NCBI GenBank assembly: GCA_945952225.1
Contig: CAMFHP010000011.1
Location: 44,156-108,155 of the forward strand
Origin: an uncultured Myxococcaceae bacterium
Lineage (GTDB): Bacteria; Myxococcota_A; Polyangia; Polyangiales; Ga0077539
Length of the DNA: 64,000 nt
Direction of reading: 5' to 3'
Of the stretch, positions 50,207 to 59,268 are shown piece after piece (within the stretch, counting starts at the first letter, position 1; each line of letters starts with the position of its first letter). The notes below the pieces were generated by a model. That model did no database searches and was not told where the DNA came from. It saw only the letters and a program-made list of their open reading frames with translations. The position numbers and the translations under genes were made by a program.

Positions 50207-50213
50207 GACATCG

Positions 50214-52898
50214 ATGTTGGGAATTCCAACGAGCTTCTGGGGCAAGCTCGGGCAAGATCCATCGGGGGCCCCCACATGGCATCCACTGAGGGCGCACTGC
50301 GCGGACGTCGCGGCGTGCGTCGAGGCACTTCTGACACGCACGCTCCTCGGTGCGCGCTTCGCGACGCTCGCGAACCTGCCCGCGCTCTCACCTTCGCTCG
50401 TCGCACGGCTCGGGGTGCTCGCCGCGCTCCACGACCTCGGCAAGTTCAACCAGCACTTCCAGAACAAGGGCCACGCCGATGCGCGGCCACGCGAAGGGCA
50501 CGTGCGCGAGGTCATGGTGCTGTTCGATCCGAACACGCCGTCGCCCGAGCAGCGAAAGCTTCGCGATGCACTCCCGCTCGCCGATCTGGCGCGCTGGGGT
50601 ACGGGGCGCGACACCGCGATGGAGCTTCTATACGCGGCAGTCGGCCATCACGGACGGCCCGTGCCTGTGAAGGGCAACGGCGTGCAGCACGTGCCCGCGC
50701 GGTGGGTGACGATGCGCGGACTCGACCCCTTTGTCGGCATCCGCGCGCTCGTCGATGACACCCGACGGTGGTTCCCCGAGGCCTGGGCGCTACCAGGCAC
50801 CTCGTTGCCGACGTCCCCGGAGTTCGCACACGCCTTCAGCGGGCTCGTGATGCTGGCGGACTGGATCGGCTCGAACACCGCGCACTTCCCCTTCGCCGAC
50901 ACCGATGACGACCGCATGCCGTCGGCCCGCACGTACGCGCAGCGCGCACTGCGGGCGATGCACCTCGACGTCGACGACGACCGCGCTCCCTTCGCAGGTA
51001 CGGCGCCGTCGTTCACGGCGGTGACCGCACGCCCCACGCCCCGCGCCGCCCAGGCGAAGACGCTCGCGCTCCCGATGCCGCGTGCCACAAGCCTCACGCT
51101 CCTCGAATCGGAGACGGGCTCGGGCAAGACCGAGGCGGCCTTTCTGCGGTTCCTCCAGCTCTTCGTCGCCGGGGCTGTCGACGGGATGTACTTCGCATTG
51201 CCAACGCGCACCGCGGCGAAGCAGATCTTCGACCGCCTCACGGCCCTCGCGTCGCGCGCGTTTCCCGATCCCGCGCTGCGCCCGCCGGTGGTGCTCGCCG
51301 TGCCGGGCTACCTCGAAGTCGATGACCTCACGGGCACGCGCCTCCCGGGCTTCGAGGTGCTCTGGAAGGACGACGGCCATCGCACGCAGGCCACCCGCGA
51401 CGTTCGGGCGCGCACGTGGGCTGCGGAGCATCCGAAGCGATACCTCGCGGCGCCGATCGCGGTGGGCACGCTCGACCAGGCGCTCCTCTCGACGCTCACC
51501 GTGGAGCACGCACACCTCCGCGGAACGGCGCTGCTGCGACACCTGCTCGTCGTCGACGAGGTGCACGCGTCCGACGTCTACATGGGGCGGCTCCTCGACC
51601 ATGTGCTGCGCGCGCATCGCGCGGCGGGGGGCCACGCGCTGCTCATGTCCGCCACGCTCGGCAGCGTCGAACGCGAGCGCCTCTTCGGCACGGCACCGCT
51701 CCCCCTCGCGACCGCTGTCGCGGCGCCGTATCCGCTGCTCACGCACGCGGAGGGCGAGCAGCGTGCGAGTCTTCCGGTCGGCGAGGCCGGGAGCCCCAAG
51801 ACCTTCGCGTGGTCGCGGCGCCCGTGGATCGACGATCCCGAGGCCGTGGCGCGCGAGGCGCTGTCGCACGCGCGGCGCGGTGCGCGGGTGATCGTGCTCC
51901 GCAACACCGTGCGCGATGCCCTGGCGGTGCAGAACGCGCTCGAAGGGCTCGCCACCGTCGACGATCGCGCGCTCCTCTTCACCTGTGGCGGCGTCGTGGC
52001 GCTGCACCATGCCCGCTATGCGCGTGAAGATCGCGTGCGCCTCGACGAGGCCATCGAGCGCGACTACGGGGTCGACAGTCCGGCGCAGGGGCGGGTCACC
52101 GTCGCGACCCAGACCGTGCAGCAGGCGCTCGACCTCGACGCCGACCTGCTCATCACGGACCTCTGCCCGATGGACGTGCTCCTGCAGCGCATCGGGCGCC
52201 TCCACCGACACGCCCGGCATGGCGCGCAGGAGCGCCCGGAGGGCTACAAGACGCCCCAGGCGCTCGTGCTGGTGCCCGGGGAGCGCAACCTTGCCGCCGC
52301 CATCACGACCTCGGGCGAGGCGAAGGGGCGGCACGGCTTCGGCACCGTCTACAGCGACCTCCGCGTGCTTCACGCGACGTGGTGTCAGATCGAGGCGGCG
52401 ACGAACGTCAGCATCCCGACGATGAACCGCGCGCTCGTCGAAGCCACCACACACCCCGAAGCCCTGCGAGCGGTCACGCCGACGGAGCCCTCGTCGTGGG
52501 CAAAGCACGCCGCGTGGTGCGACGGCGTTCGCATGGCCCACCGTCGCGCGGCAGACCTCGCGCTCCTCGACCGCACGGCCGTGAAGCCCTTGCAGCGCTT
52601 CGGCTTCCTCGCCTTTCCCGATGCGAGCACGGGGGAGCACATCACCACGCGCCTCGGCGAGGGCGACCGACGCATCGTGTTCGACCCGCCGTGCCCAGGG
52701 CCCTTCGGCGGCACGGTGCGCGAGCTCACGGTGCCCGCGCACCTGGCCCGCGGTGCGACCGCCGACGACGAGCCCACCGTGACCATGCGCGAGGCCTCGG
52801 GCTTCGCCTTCACGCTGGGGCCGAACCGCTACCGCTACGACCGACACGGATTGCAGCGCGCCGACGACCGCGCGCGCCCCGAGGAGACCCATGGCTGA
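50214..52898 (+). CDS. cas3: Cas3 nuclease-helicase, type I-E
   Basis: ATG at 50214 (MLGIPTSFWGKL) gives 894 aa. The HD nuclease domain shows H28, HDLGK (73-77), HH (145-146) and LADWIGSN (D216). The helicase has ETGSGKTEAA (Walker A, about 300-309), VVDEVHA (about 447-452), MSATLG (about 478) and QRIGRLHRH (about 658-666). It is recruited by Cascade to degrade target DNA. All key residues are intact. It overlaps cas8e by 8 bases and is first in the operon. Confidence 0.95.
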   Translation: MLGIPTSFWGKLGQDPSGAPTWHPLRAHCADVAACVEALLTRTLLGARFATLANLPALSPSLVARLGVLAALHDLGKFNQHFQNKGHADARPREGHVREVMVLFDPNTPSPEQRKLRDALPLADLARWGTGRDTAMELLYAAVGHHGRPVPVKGNGVQHVPARWVTMRGLDPFVGIRALVDDTRRWFPEAWALPGTSLPTSPEFAHAFSGLVMLADWIGSNTAHFPFADTDDDRMPSARTYAQRALRAMHLDVDDDRAPFAGTAPSFTAVTARPTPRAAQAKTLALPMPRATSLTLLESETGSGKTEAAFLRFLQLFVAGAVDGMYFALPTRTAAKQIFDRLTALASRAFPDPALRPPVVLAVPGYLEVDDLTGTRLPGFEVLWKDDGHRTQATRDVRARTWAAEHPKRYLAAPIAVGTLDQALLSTLTVEHAHLRGTALLRHLLVVDEVHASDVYMGRLLDHVLRAHRAAGGHALLMSATLGSVERERLFGTAPLPLATAVAAPYPLLTHAEGEQRASLPVGEAGSPKTFAWSRRPWIDDPEAVAREALSHARRGARVIVLRNTVRDALAVQNALEGLATVDDRALLFTCGGVVALHHARYAREDRVRLDEAIERDYGVDSPAQGRVTVATQTVQQALDLDADLLITDLCPMDVLLQRIGRLHRHARHGAQERPEGYKTPQALVLVPGERNLAAAITTSGEAKGRHGFGTVYSDLRVLHATWCQIEAATNVSIPTMNRALVEATTHPEALRAVTPTEPSSWAKHAAWCDGVRMAHRRAADLALLDRTAVKPLQRFGFLAFPDASTGEHITTRLGEGDRRIVFDPPCPGPFGGTVRELTVPAHLARGATADDEPTVTMREASGFAFTLGPNRYRYDRHGLQRADDRARPEETHG

Positions 52899-54480
52899 TC
52901 CGCGCTTCAACCTGCTGACCGACCCGCTGCTCTCGGTCACCGACGGCGACGATGCGCCGCCCGTCGCCCTCACGCTGCCTGCCGTGCTCGCACGCCTCGG
53001 CGCTGCGCAGCCGACGGAGTTCTCGGCGCTGCGCGCGCACCAGCGCGCCCCCTGGCACGCGTTCCTCGTGCAGATCGCCGCCATCGCCTGCGCCCGCGGC
53101 GGTGACGAGCGTGTGGCGGTCGACGCGGCGACGTGGACGGCACGGCTGCGTGCGCTCACCGACGGCGACGACGCGCCCTGGAGCCTCGTGGTCGACGACC
53201 TCACGAAGCCCGCGCTGCTTCAGCCTCCGGTGCCCGAGAAGAAGCTCGCGACGCTCAAGAACACGACGGAGCAGCCCGACGCCCTCGACGTGCTCATCAC
53301 GGCGAAGAACCACGACGTGAAGGGCGCACGCATGGCCCACGCGCAGCCAGAGCACTGGCTCTACGCACTCGTCACGCTCCAAACCACGGAGGGCTTTCTC
53401 GGCAAGGGCAACTACGGCGTCGCGCGCATGAATGGTGGCTTCGCGAGTCGTCCGCAGGTCGCCCTCGCGCCGGGCACGGGCTTCGGTGCGCGCTTCGCTC
53501 GCGACGTGCGCGTGTGGCTCGATGCGCGGGCCTCGCTCGTCGAGGCCTACGGCTACCGCGACGACGGCATCGCGCTCGTCTGGTGTGTTCCGTGGGATGG
53601 ATCCAGCTCGCTCGCGATCCAGGCCCTCGATCCGTTCTTCGTCGAGGTGTGCCGTCGCGTGCGCCTCTCGGCCGCGGGGGATGTGATCACCGTGCATGGC
53701 GTGTCGACGACGGCCGCGCGCATCGATGCGAAGGCCCTCCTGGGGGTGACGGGCGACGTCTGGACACCGGTGCGTCTCGACGGCGCGGCAGGCAAGGCGC
53801 TCACGGTGTCAGAGCGCGGCTTCGACTACGTGCTCACGACGCAGCTCCTCTTCGCGAAGGACTACCGCCGCGCGCCGGCGCAGGAGCCCGGTGACGACGA
53901 CGGTGATGCGCCGGTGTTCCATGCGCGGGCGCTCGCGCGGGGCCAGGGCGAGACCAACGGACTCCACGAGCGCGTGGTGGACGTCCCGGGAACCTTTCGG
54001 GGCTGGCTCGCCGACCCGACGGAGCGCGACCGTCTCGCGGCCTTCGCGCAGATGCGCATCGAACGTGTCGCGGAGTTTCGCAAGCGCGTGCTCCGCCCCG
54101 CATTGATTCAAGTGGTGCAGGCCGCCCCCGAGCCGAAGAACGCGAAGAAGGACGACGATCGGATCAACGTCTTCGTCGATCGCTTCCATGCCTCCATCGA
54201 CGACTTGTTCTTTCCCTCGCTCTGGCGTGACGCGGCGCTGCCCGACACGGCAGATCGCAATGCGCCCTGGGACTCCTCCATCGTGGCGCTTGGTCGCCGT
54301 GCACTGACGACCGCTCTCGCGTCGGCGCCTGTGCCGTCGAATCGCAGGGAGCGCACCGTCGCCGCGGCATGGCGGGTTTTCGAGGGGAGCGCGCGCAAGA
54401 ACTTTCCCGCGGCATACACGCACAGCGATGACCGAACCACCGAACCTGCCACCACCGAGGAGGCGCAGCCCACGTCATGA
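52891..54480 (+). CDS. cas8e: Cas8e (Cse1/CasA), large Cascade subunit
   Basis: The 529-aa product begins DPRFNLLTDPLLSV and has LSALRAHQRAPWHAF-type sequence near the start, then FLGKGNYGVARMNGGFASRP, the L1/PAM-loop region typical of Cse1. The C-terminal part forms the four-helix bundle. It recognises the PAM and recruits Cas3. Overlaps cas11 by 4 bases (ATGA). Confidence 0.95.
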   Translation: MADPRFNLLTDPLLSVTDGDDAPPVALTLPAVLARLGAAQPTEFSALRAHQRAPWHAFLVQIAAIACARGGDERVAVDAATWTARLRALTDGDDAPWSLVVDDLTKPALLQPPVPEKKLATLKNTTEQPDALDVLITAKNHDVKGARMAHAQPEHWLYALVTLQTTEGFLGKGNYGVARMNGGFASRPQVALAPGTGFGARFARDVRVWLDARASLVEAYGYRDDGIALVWCVPWDGSSSLAIQALDPFFVEVCRRVRLSAAGDVITVHGVSTTAARIDAKALLGVTGDVWTPVRLDGAAGKALTVSERGFDYVLTTQLLFAKDYRRAPAQEPGDDDGDAPVFHARALARGQGETNGLHERVVDVPGTFRGWLADPTERDRLAAFAQMRIERVAEFRKRVLRPALIQVVQAAPEPKNAKKDDDRINVFVDRFHASIDDLFFPSLWRDAALPDTADRNAPWDSSIVALGRRALTTALASAPVPSNRRERTVAAAWRVFEGSARKNFPAAYTHSDDRTTEPATTEEAQPTS

Positions 54481-55007
54481 CCGCATCGATGCCCAACGCT
54501 CCCCGAACGACGGACCGCGAGCTCGCGCTCAAGGTCCTTCACACCGTGCAGTCGCTCTCGCCGGGCGACCTCGCGGCGCTCCGCAAGCTCACGTTGGACG
54601 GCGCGCGGCCGCCCGCCTTCTGGCGTGTGATCGCCGCGGACCTCGACACGGTGCTTCCCGTCGACGCATCGATCCGCAGCGCCATCGAAGATCGCTGGGC
54701 GGTGATCCTCGCCGCGATGGCCAACGCGAAGGGCTTTCACTCGCCGCGCGTACCGCTCGGTCGCGCACTCGCCGACAACGTCGACGAGCGCAGGGTGTTG
54801 CAACTACTGCGCGCCCGCGACGCGGCCCTCGGCGATGCCGTGCGCATGGTGGTGCACCACCTCGTGTCGAACGGCGCGTCCTTCGACCAGACGGGTCTCG
54901 CGCGCCTGGTGCTCTCCGACGGCCGCGACGAGACCGAGCGCGAGCGCGTGCGCCGCGAGGTGTACCGCGACTTCTTCGCCGCCACGCCCATCAAGTTCGA
55001 CGACTGA
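54477..55007 (+). CDS. cas11: Cas11e (Cse2/CasB), small Cascade subunit
   Basis: The 176-aa product is all-helical, with SPGDLAALRKLTLDGARPPAFWRVI near the start and ERERVRREVYRDFF at the end, as in Cse2. Two copies sit along the Cascade belly and hold the displaced strand. Normal length. A 66-base gap follows before cas7, with GCAGGAG as the ribosome site. Confidence 0.9.
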   Translation: MTASMPNAPRTTDRELALKVLHTVQSLSPGDLAALRKLTLDGARPPAFWRVIAADLDTVLPVDASIRSAIEDRWAVILAAMANAKGFHSPRVPLGRALADNVDERRVLQLLRARDAALGDAVRMVVHHLVSNGASFDQTGLARLVLSDGRDETERERVRREVYRDFFAATPIKFDD

Positions 55008-55073
55008 CGTAGCCATCGCTCCCGTCATTCCCGCTCTACCCAGACACCCAGCCGCCTCCGCAGGAGATCCACG

Positions 55074-56270
55074 ATGAGCCGCTTCCTCCAGATTCACACG
55101 CTGACCTCGTACCCCGCCGCACTGTTGAACCGTGATGACATGGGATTCGCGAAGCGCGCGCCCTTCGGCGGCGCGGTGCGCACGCGCATCTCGTCGCAGT
55201 GCCTCAAGCGCCACTGGCGCACCTTCGACGGCGCCCACGCGCTGCGCGAACTCGGCCCGGAGTCCGTTCGCTCGCGGCTCACGTTCGAACGCGAGGTGTT
55301 CAAGAAGCTCGTCGCCGAGGGCGTCGAGGAGGGCCTTGCACGTGGCGTCGTCGAGGCCATGCTGCCGGTGGTGCTCGGCGAGAGCGCCAAGGCCAAGAAG
55401 GCCAAGGACGACGCGAAGTCCGAGGGCGCGACGGAGTCGAACCTGCGCACGGGACAGGTCACGGTGCTCGGGCGCCCGGAGATCGAGTACCTGCTGACGC
55501 ACGCGCGGGCCGTGTGCGCCGCGAAGCCCGACCCGAAGAAGCTCGCCGACGCGGTGAAGACCGAGCTCAAGGACGCGAAGAAGAACCTCGACGCCCTGCG
55601 CCTCTCGTCGGGCCTCGATGCGGCGCTCTTCGGACGCATGGTGACGAGCGACGTTCTCGCGCGCGGCGATGCGGCGCTGCACGTGGCGCACGCCCTCACG
55701 GTGCACGAGCTCGCGGCGGAGACCGACTACTTCACCGCCGTCGACGACCTGCTCGGCCGCGAGGAGGAGGATGCGCCTGGCACCGCGCATCTCGGCAACA
55801 CGGAGCTCACGTCGGGACTCTTCTACGGGTACGTCGTCGTCGACGTGCCGCTGCTCGTGTCGAACCTCGAGGGCTGCGAGCGCAGCGGCTGGAAGACCGC
55901 CGACCGCACGCTCGCGGGGCGTGTCGTCGAGTCGGTGGTGCACCTCGTGTCGAAGGTCTCGCCGGGCGCGAAGCTCGGCTCGACGGCGCCGCACAGCTAC
56001 GCGAGCCTCGTGCTCGTCGAGGCGAGCGACGAGCAGCCGCGCACGCTGGCCAACGCGTTCCTTTCGCCGGTGACGGGCCGCGACCTGCTCGGGGGTTCGT
56101 ACCGCGCCCTGGCAGGGCACCTCGGGGAGCTCGACCGCGCGTACGGCGTGGAGGGCGCGCGTCGCTACGTGGCCGTTGGCGACCGCAGCGTGCTCACGCC
56201 GGTGCTCGGGGAATCGACGTCGCTCCCGGCGCTCGCGTCGTGGGCTTCGGACGTCGTGCGGGGCGTGTGA
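55074..56270 (+). CDS. cas7: Cas7e (Cse4/CasC), Cascade backbone
   Basis: The 398-aa product opens FLQIHTLTSYPAALLNRDDMGFAKRAPFGG, then RTRISSQCLKRHWR, hallmark of Cas7e. A Lys-rich insert lies at about 103-125 (AKAKKAKDDAKSEG). ELTSGLFYGYVVVDVPLLV is in the core. Six copies bind the crRNA spacer. Its stop shares a base with the cas5 ATG. Confidence 0.95.
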   Translation: MSRFLQIHTLTSYPAALLNRDDMGFAKRAPFGGAVRTRISSQCLKRHWRTFDGAHALRELGPESVRSRLTFEREVFKKLVAEGVEEGLARGVVEAMLPVVLGESAKAKKAKDDAKSEGATESNLRTGQVTVLGRPEIEYLLTHARAVCAAKPDPKKLADAVKTELKDAKKNLDALRLSSGLDAALFGRMVTSDVLARGDAALHVAHALTVHELAAETDYFTAVDDLLGREEEDAPGTAHLGNTELTSGLFYGYVVVDVPLLVSNLEGCERSGWKTADRTLAGRVVESVVHLVSKVSPGAKLGSTAPHSYASLVLVEASDEQPRTLANAFLSPVTGRDLLGGSYRALAGHLGELDRAYGVEGARRYVAVGDRSVLTPVLGESTSLPALASWASDVVRGV

Positions 56271-57016
56271 TGGGGGAGCTCGACGTGCTGATGCTGCGCC
56301 TCGACGCACCGATGGTGTCGTTCGGCGCTGCGCGCATCGACAAGAACGGCGTGGTGCAGGCGCTCCCCGGCCGCGCGATGCTCACGGGCCTCGTGGGCAA
56401 TGCGCTCGGGTGGGAGCACCGCGACGCTGCGCGGCTCCAGTCGCTCCAGGGCCGCATCACCTACGCCGTTCGGCAGGACGTCGCGGGCGAGGCGCTGCTC
56501 GACTACCACACCGTCGATCTCGGTCAGCCCTTCATGCTCGAAGGGTGGACCACGCGCGGCGCGCCCGAGGGCCGCGAGGGCGGTGAGAGCAAGACGGGGA
56601 CGCTCATCCGCTACCAGCACTACCGCGCCGACGCGGTGTACACGGTGGCGCTCGCGCTGCGAGAGGGCGAAGGCCCGACGCTCGATGATGTGGAGAAGGC
56701 GCTGCGCTCGCCGGAGCGTCCGCTGTTCTTCGGTCGCAAGTGCTGCCTTCCCTCGGGTCGCATCGTGCAGGGGCGCGCGCGGGCTGCGAGCCTGCGCGAG
56801 GCGCTGCGGGCGTTCCCCTGCGTGACCCGCGGTGGCGCGCGGCGCGAGACGAAGGCCGACGAGAAGTGCACCACCTGGTGGCCCGTGCGCGAGGGCACGG
56901 AGATCGGGCGGACCATCGAGCTCACCGACGACATGGACTGGTCGAACCAGGTGCACGTGGGCCGTCGGGCCATGCAGGAGGCCTCGGTCTCCTACGCGAA
57001 GGCGGTGGCGTCGTGA
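56270..57016 (+). CDS. cas5: Cas5e (CasD)
   Basis: ATG at 56270 gives 248 aa: LDVLMLRLDAPMVSFGAARIDKNG, then GRAMLTGLVGNALGWEHRD and LFFGRKCCLPSGRI, as in Cas5e. It caps the crRNA 5' handle (here ATCGACCC) in Cascade. Overlaps cas6e by 4 bases. Confidence 0.95.
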   Translation: MGELDVLMLRLDAPMVSFGAARIDKNGVVQALPGRAMLTGLVGNALGWEHRDAARLQSLQGRITYAVRQDVAGEALLDYHTVDLGQPFMLEGWTTRGAPEGREGGESKTGTLIRYQHYRADAVYTVALALREGEGPTLDDVEKALRSPERPLFFGRKCCLPSGRIVQGRARAASLREALRAFPCVTRGGARRETKADEKCTTWWPVREGTEIGRTIELTDDMDWSNQVHVGRRAMQEASVSYAKAVAS

Positions 57017-57780
57017 GCGGGCTTCGAATGGTGCGCGTGCCTCTCGACGGGGTGAAGCTCATGGCCCTCGGGACGCGCCGCGGGCTGCCCATGCGCGACG
57101 TCGACGTGGGCTACCTCGTGCACTGCGCGCTGGAGGAACTCTTCGGCCCCGAGCTCGCCCCCAAGCCCTTCGCGCTCGCGACGGCCGACAAGGCGATGCC
57201 GCAGACGCGGGTGCTCCCGGTGCTCGGCTACACCACGGCGACGGTGGAGGCGCTGCGCGCGCACGCGGACACCTTCGCCGATCCCGGGCTCCACGCGCTC
57301 TGCCAGTGGAGCGAGCTCGCGGACAAGCCCATGCCCGCTGCCTTCTCCGTGGGGCAGCGGTTGGGGTTCTCGGTGCGCGTGTGCCCCATCGTGCGGCGAT
57401 CGAAGCCCGGTGTGCACCAGGACACGGAGGACGCCGAGGTGGATGCGTTCCTCGCGGAGTGCAGGCGTGTCGGCGACGGCGTTCCGGTGTCGCGAGAGGC
57501 CGTGTACCAGCAGTGGTTCCGTGACGAGCTCGCGCGGCGTGGTGGCGCCTCGGTGGAGTCGGTGGCGATGACGCGCTTCGAGCGGCAACGGCTCGTGCGT
57601 CGACGCGCGCCCGATGCGAAGGGTGCTCGCAGCGCACACGTCACGGAGCGCCCCGACGCGCAGCTCGAAGGCACGCTGACGGTGACCGACCCGGCGGCGT
57701 TCCAGAGCACGCTCGCACGCGGCCTTGGACGCCATCGGAGCTTCGGCTTCGGCATGGTGCTCCTCCGCCCGCCGCGCTGA
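57013..57780 (+). CDS. cas6e: Cas6e (CasE) crRNA endonuclease
   Basis: GTG at 57013 gives 255 aa. YLVHCALEELFG carries the likely catalytic His37, and GRHRSFGFGMVLLRPP is the C-terminal Gly-rich RNA-binding loop. It cuts the pre-crRNA at the base of the repeat hairpin (CTCCGCG and CGCGGAG arms). Normal length. Confidence 0.95.
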   Translation: MSGLRMVRVPLDGVKLMALGTRRGLPMRDVDVGYLVHCALEELFGPELAPKPFALATADKAMPQTRVLPVLGYTTATVEALRAHADTFADPGLHALCQWSELADKPMPAAFSVGQRLGFSVRVCPIVRRSKPGVHQDTEDAEVDAFLAECRRVGDGVPVSREAVYQQWFRDELARRGGASVESVAMTRFERQRLVRRRAPDAKGARSAHVTERPDAQLEGTLTVTDPAAFQSTLARGLGRHRSFGFGMVLLRPPR

Positions 57781-57802
57781 CCACATTGCGAGGAGCATCC
57801 CG

Positions 57803-58705
57803 ATGGTGGAGGTGTTCAAGGGACGGCTCGGGCTGGAGACCGCGCGCGTTCCTCACGCCGACCGCCACGGGATGCTCTGGCTCGGCCGCGGAACGCTCGT
57901 GGTCGATTCGGGCACGCTGCGCTTCGTCACCGCGGGCTTCGGCGAGATGCCTGCGGGCGACTACGCGATTCCGTTCCAGCAGGTGAGCTGTGTGGTGCTC
58001 CAACCGGGCACGACGGTGAGCCACGATGCGCTGCGACTGCTCGCGCGTCACGGCACCGGCCTCGTGGCGACGGGCGAGGAAGGTGTGCGGCTCTACGCGT
58101 CGATGCCCTTCGGCCCCGACAGTTCGAAGCGCGCGCGACGCCAGGTCGAACACTGGGCCGACCCGCATCTGCGCACGTGGGTTGCGCGGCGCATGTACGC
58201 GTGGCGCCTCGGCGAGATCGTGCCCGACGCCGATCTCACCGTGCTGCGCGGCATCGAGGGCGCGCGTGTGAAGACCCTCTACCGGGTGCTCGCGCAGCGA
58301 TACGGCCTCTCGTGGGGCACGCGTCGCTACGACCGACAGAACCCGGAGCGCAATGACGGCGTGAACAACGCGATCAACCACGCCTCGACGGCGGTGAACG
58401 CACTGGGCATGGTGGCCGTGGCGGTGTCGGGGGCCATTCCGCAGCTCGGGTTCATCCATGAAGACTCGGGCAACGCCTTCGCGCTCGACGTCGCCGACCT
58501 GTTTCGCGAGACGGTGACGCTGCCGATCGCGTTCGGCGCTGTGCAGATGCTTCAACGTGGGGGATCGCACGACACGCTCGAGAGGTGCGTGCGCAAGCTC
58601 GCGGGGCGAACGTTCCGCGAGCAGCAGGTCGTGGCCTCGATGATCGACCGCATCAAGGAGCTGTTCGGTGACGATGACGGTGGTGATCACGCGCAACGTG
58701 GCTGA
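57803..58705 (+). CDS. cas1: Cas1e integrase
   Basis: ATG at 57803 follows AGGAG by 7 bases; 300 aa. Metal ligands appear intact: RGIEGARVK (E152), GFIHEDSG (H219), ALDVADLFR (D229, D232). With Cas2 it inserts new spacers next to the leader. It overlaps cas2 by 32 bases. Confidence 0.95.
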   Translation: MVEVFKGRLGLETARVPHADRHGMLWLGRGTLVVDSGTLRFVTAGFGEMPAGDYAIPFQQVSCVVLQPGTTVSHDALRLLARHGTGLVATGEEGVRLYASMPFGPDSSKRARRQVEHWADPHLRTWVARRMYAWRLGEIVPDADLTVLRGIEGARVKTLYRVLAQRYGLSWGTRRYDRQNPERNDGVNNAINHASTAVNALGMVAVAVSGAIPQLGFIHEDSGNAFALDVADLFRETVTLPIAFGAVQMLQRGGSHDTLERCVRKLAGRTFREQQVVASMIDRIKELFGDDDGGDHAQRG

Positions 58706-59057
58706 CCGCTTTCGGGGCTTCCTCGCGTCGGTGATGTGCGAGGTGGCGCCGGGCGTGTACACCGGGCCGAGGCTGACCGCAGCGGTGCGTGAGCGCGTGT
58801 GGACCGTACTCGCGGGATGGTTCGAGGGCCTTCCCGACAGCGCCGTGCTGATGACCTGGCCCGATCGTCATGCGCCGGGTGGCCAACGCTTCATGACGCT
58901 CGGCACCCCGAAGGTGGAGTTGCTGGAGGTCGACGGAGTATTTCTCACGCGCGCCGAACTCACGGTGGAGGCGCACCGTTCTCTGACATCCCACGACCGT
59001 CAGGTACTCCAGGGCGGTGACACCGCCGACGCTGCGGTGCGCCGCGGCCAGGAGTGA
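58674..59057 (+). CDS. cas2: Cas2e
   Basis: ATG at 58674 (MTVVITRNVADRFRGFLAS) fits the Cas2e start; GTG at 58668 adds two residues. YTGPRLTAAVRERVWTVLAGW and SAVLMTW are conserved. At 127 aa it is longer than the usual 95-115, with a polar C-terminal tail (QVLQGGDTADAAVRRGQE). It bridges the Cas1 dimers. Confidence 0.9.
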   Translation: MTVVITRNVADRFRGFLASVMCEVAPGVYTGPRLTAAVRERVWTVLAGWFEGLPDSAVLMTWPDRHAPGGQRFMTLGTPKVELLEVDGVFLTRAELTVEAHRSLTSHDRQVLQGGDTADAAVRRGQE

Positions 59058-59268
59058 TCTGACGTGGTCCGGCGTCGTCGACAACAGGAGGTCGGCACGG
59101 CCGGATCGCAGGCATTGCGTTCCCCCGCCTCGAAGCGGGGTGTCGTGAACGTGCGCGTTGCGGCGTTCTTCGGTGGGTCATGAGGCGCGCGGGTTCGACG
59201 TGCTCCTTGCTCGAACTACGACACTCGTGACAGGGTCGCTTTCTCGGAGACCGCAACAAGGTCAAAGA
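59058..59268 (+). other. CRISPR leader
   Basis: The 211 bases between cas2 and the first repeat contain no gene and end GGTCAAAGA at the repeat. Repeats next to it are perfect, as expected at the leader end. It should hold the array promoter and the Cas1-Cas2 anchoring site. No IHF-type motif was identified with confidence. Confidence 0.7.

Larger units (their letters stand above)
49122..50213. other. 1.1-kb region between prophage and cas operon without a convincing gene
   Basis: Short open frames here show no conserved features. Structure seen: CCCCGGCCGGGG (49193-49204), the 18-base palindrome at 49291-49308, two repeat-like hairpins at 49646-49729, and a 16-bp stem at 50105-50140. The stretch is less GC-rich than both sides. 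The right prophage boundary probably lies in it. Confidence 0.5.
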
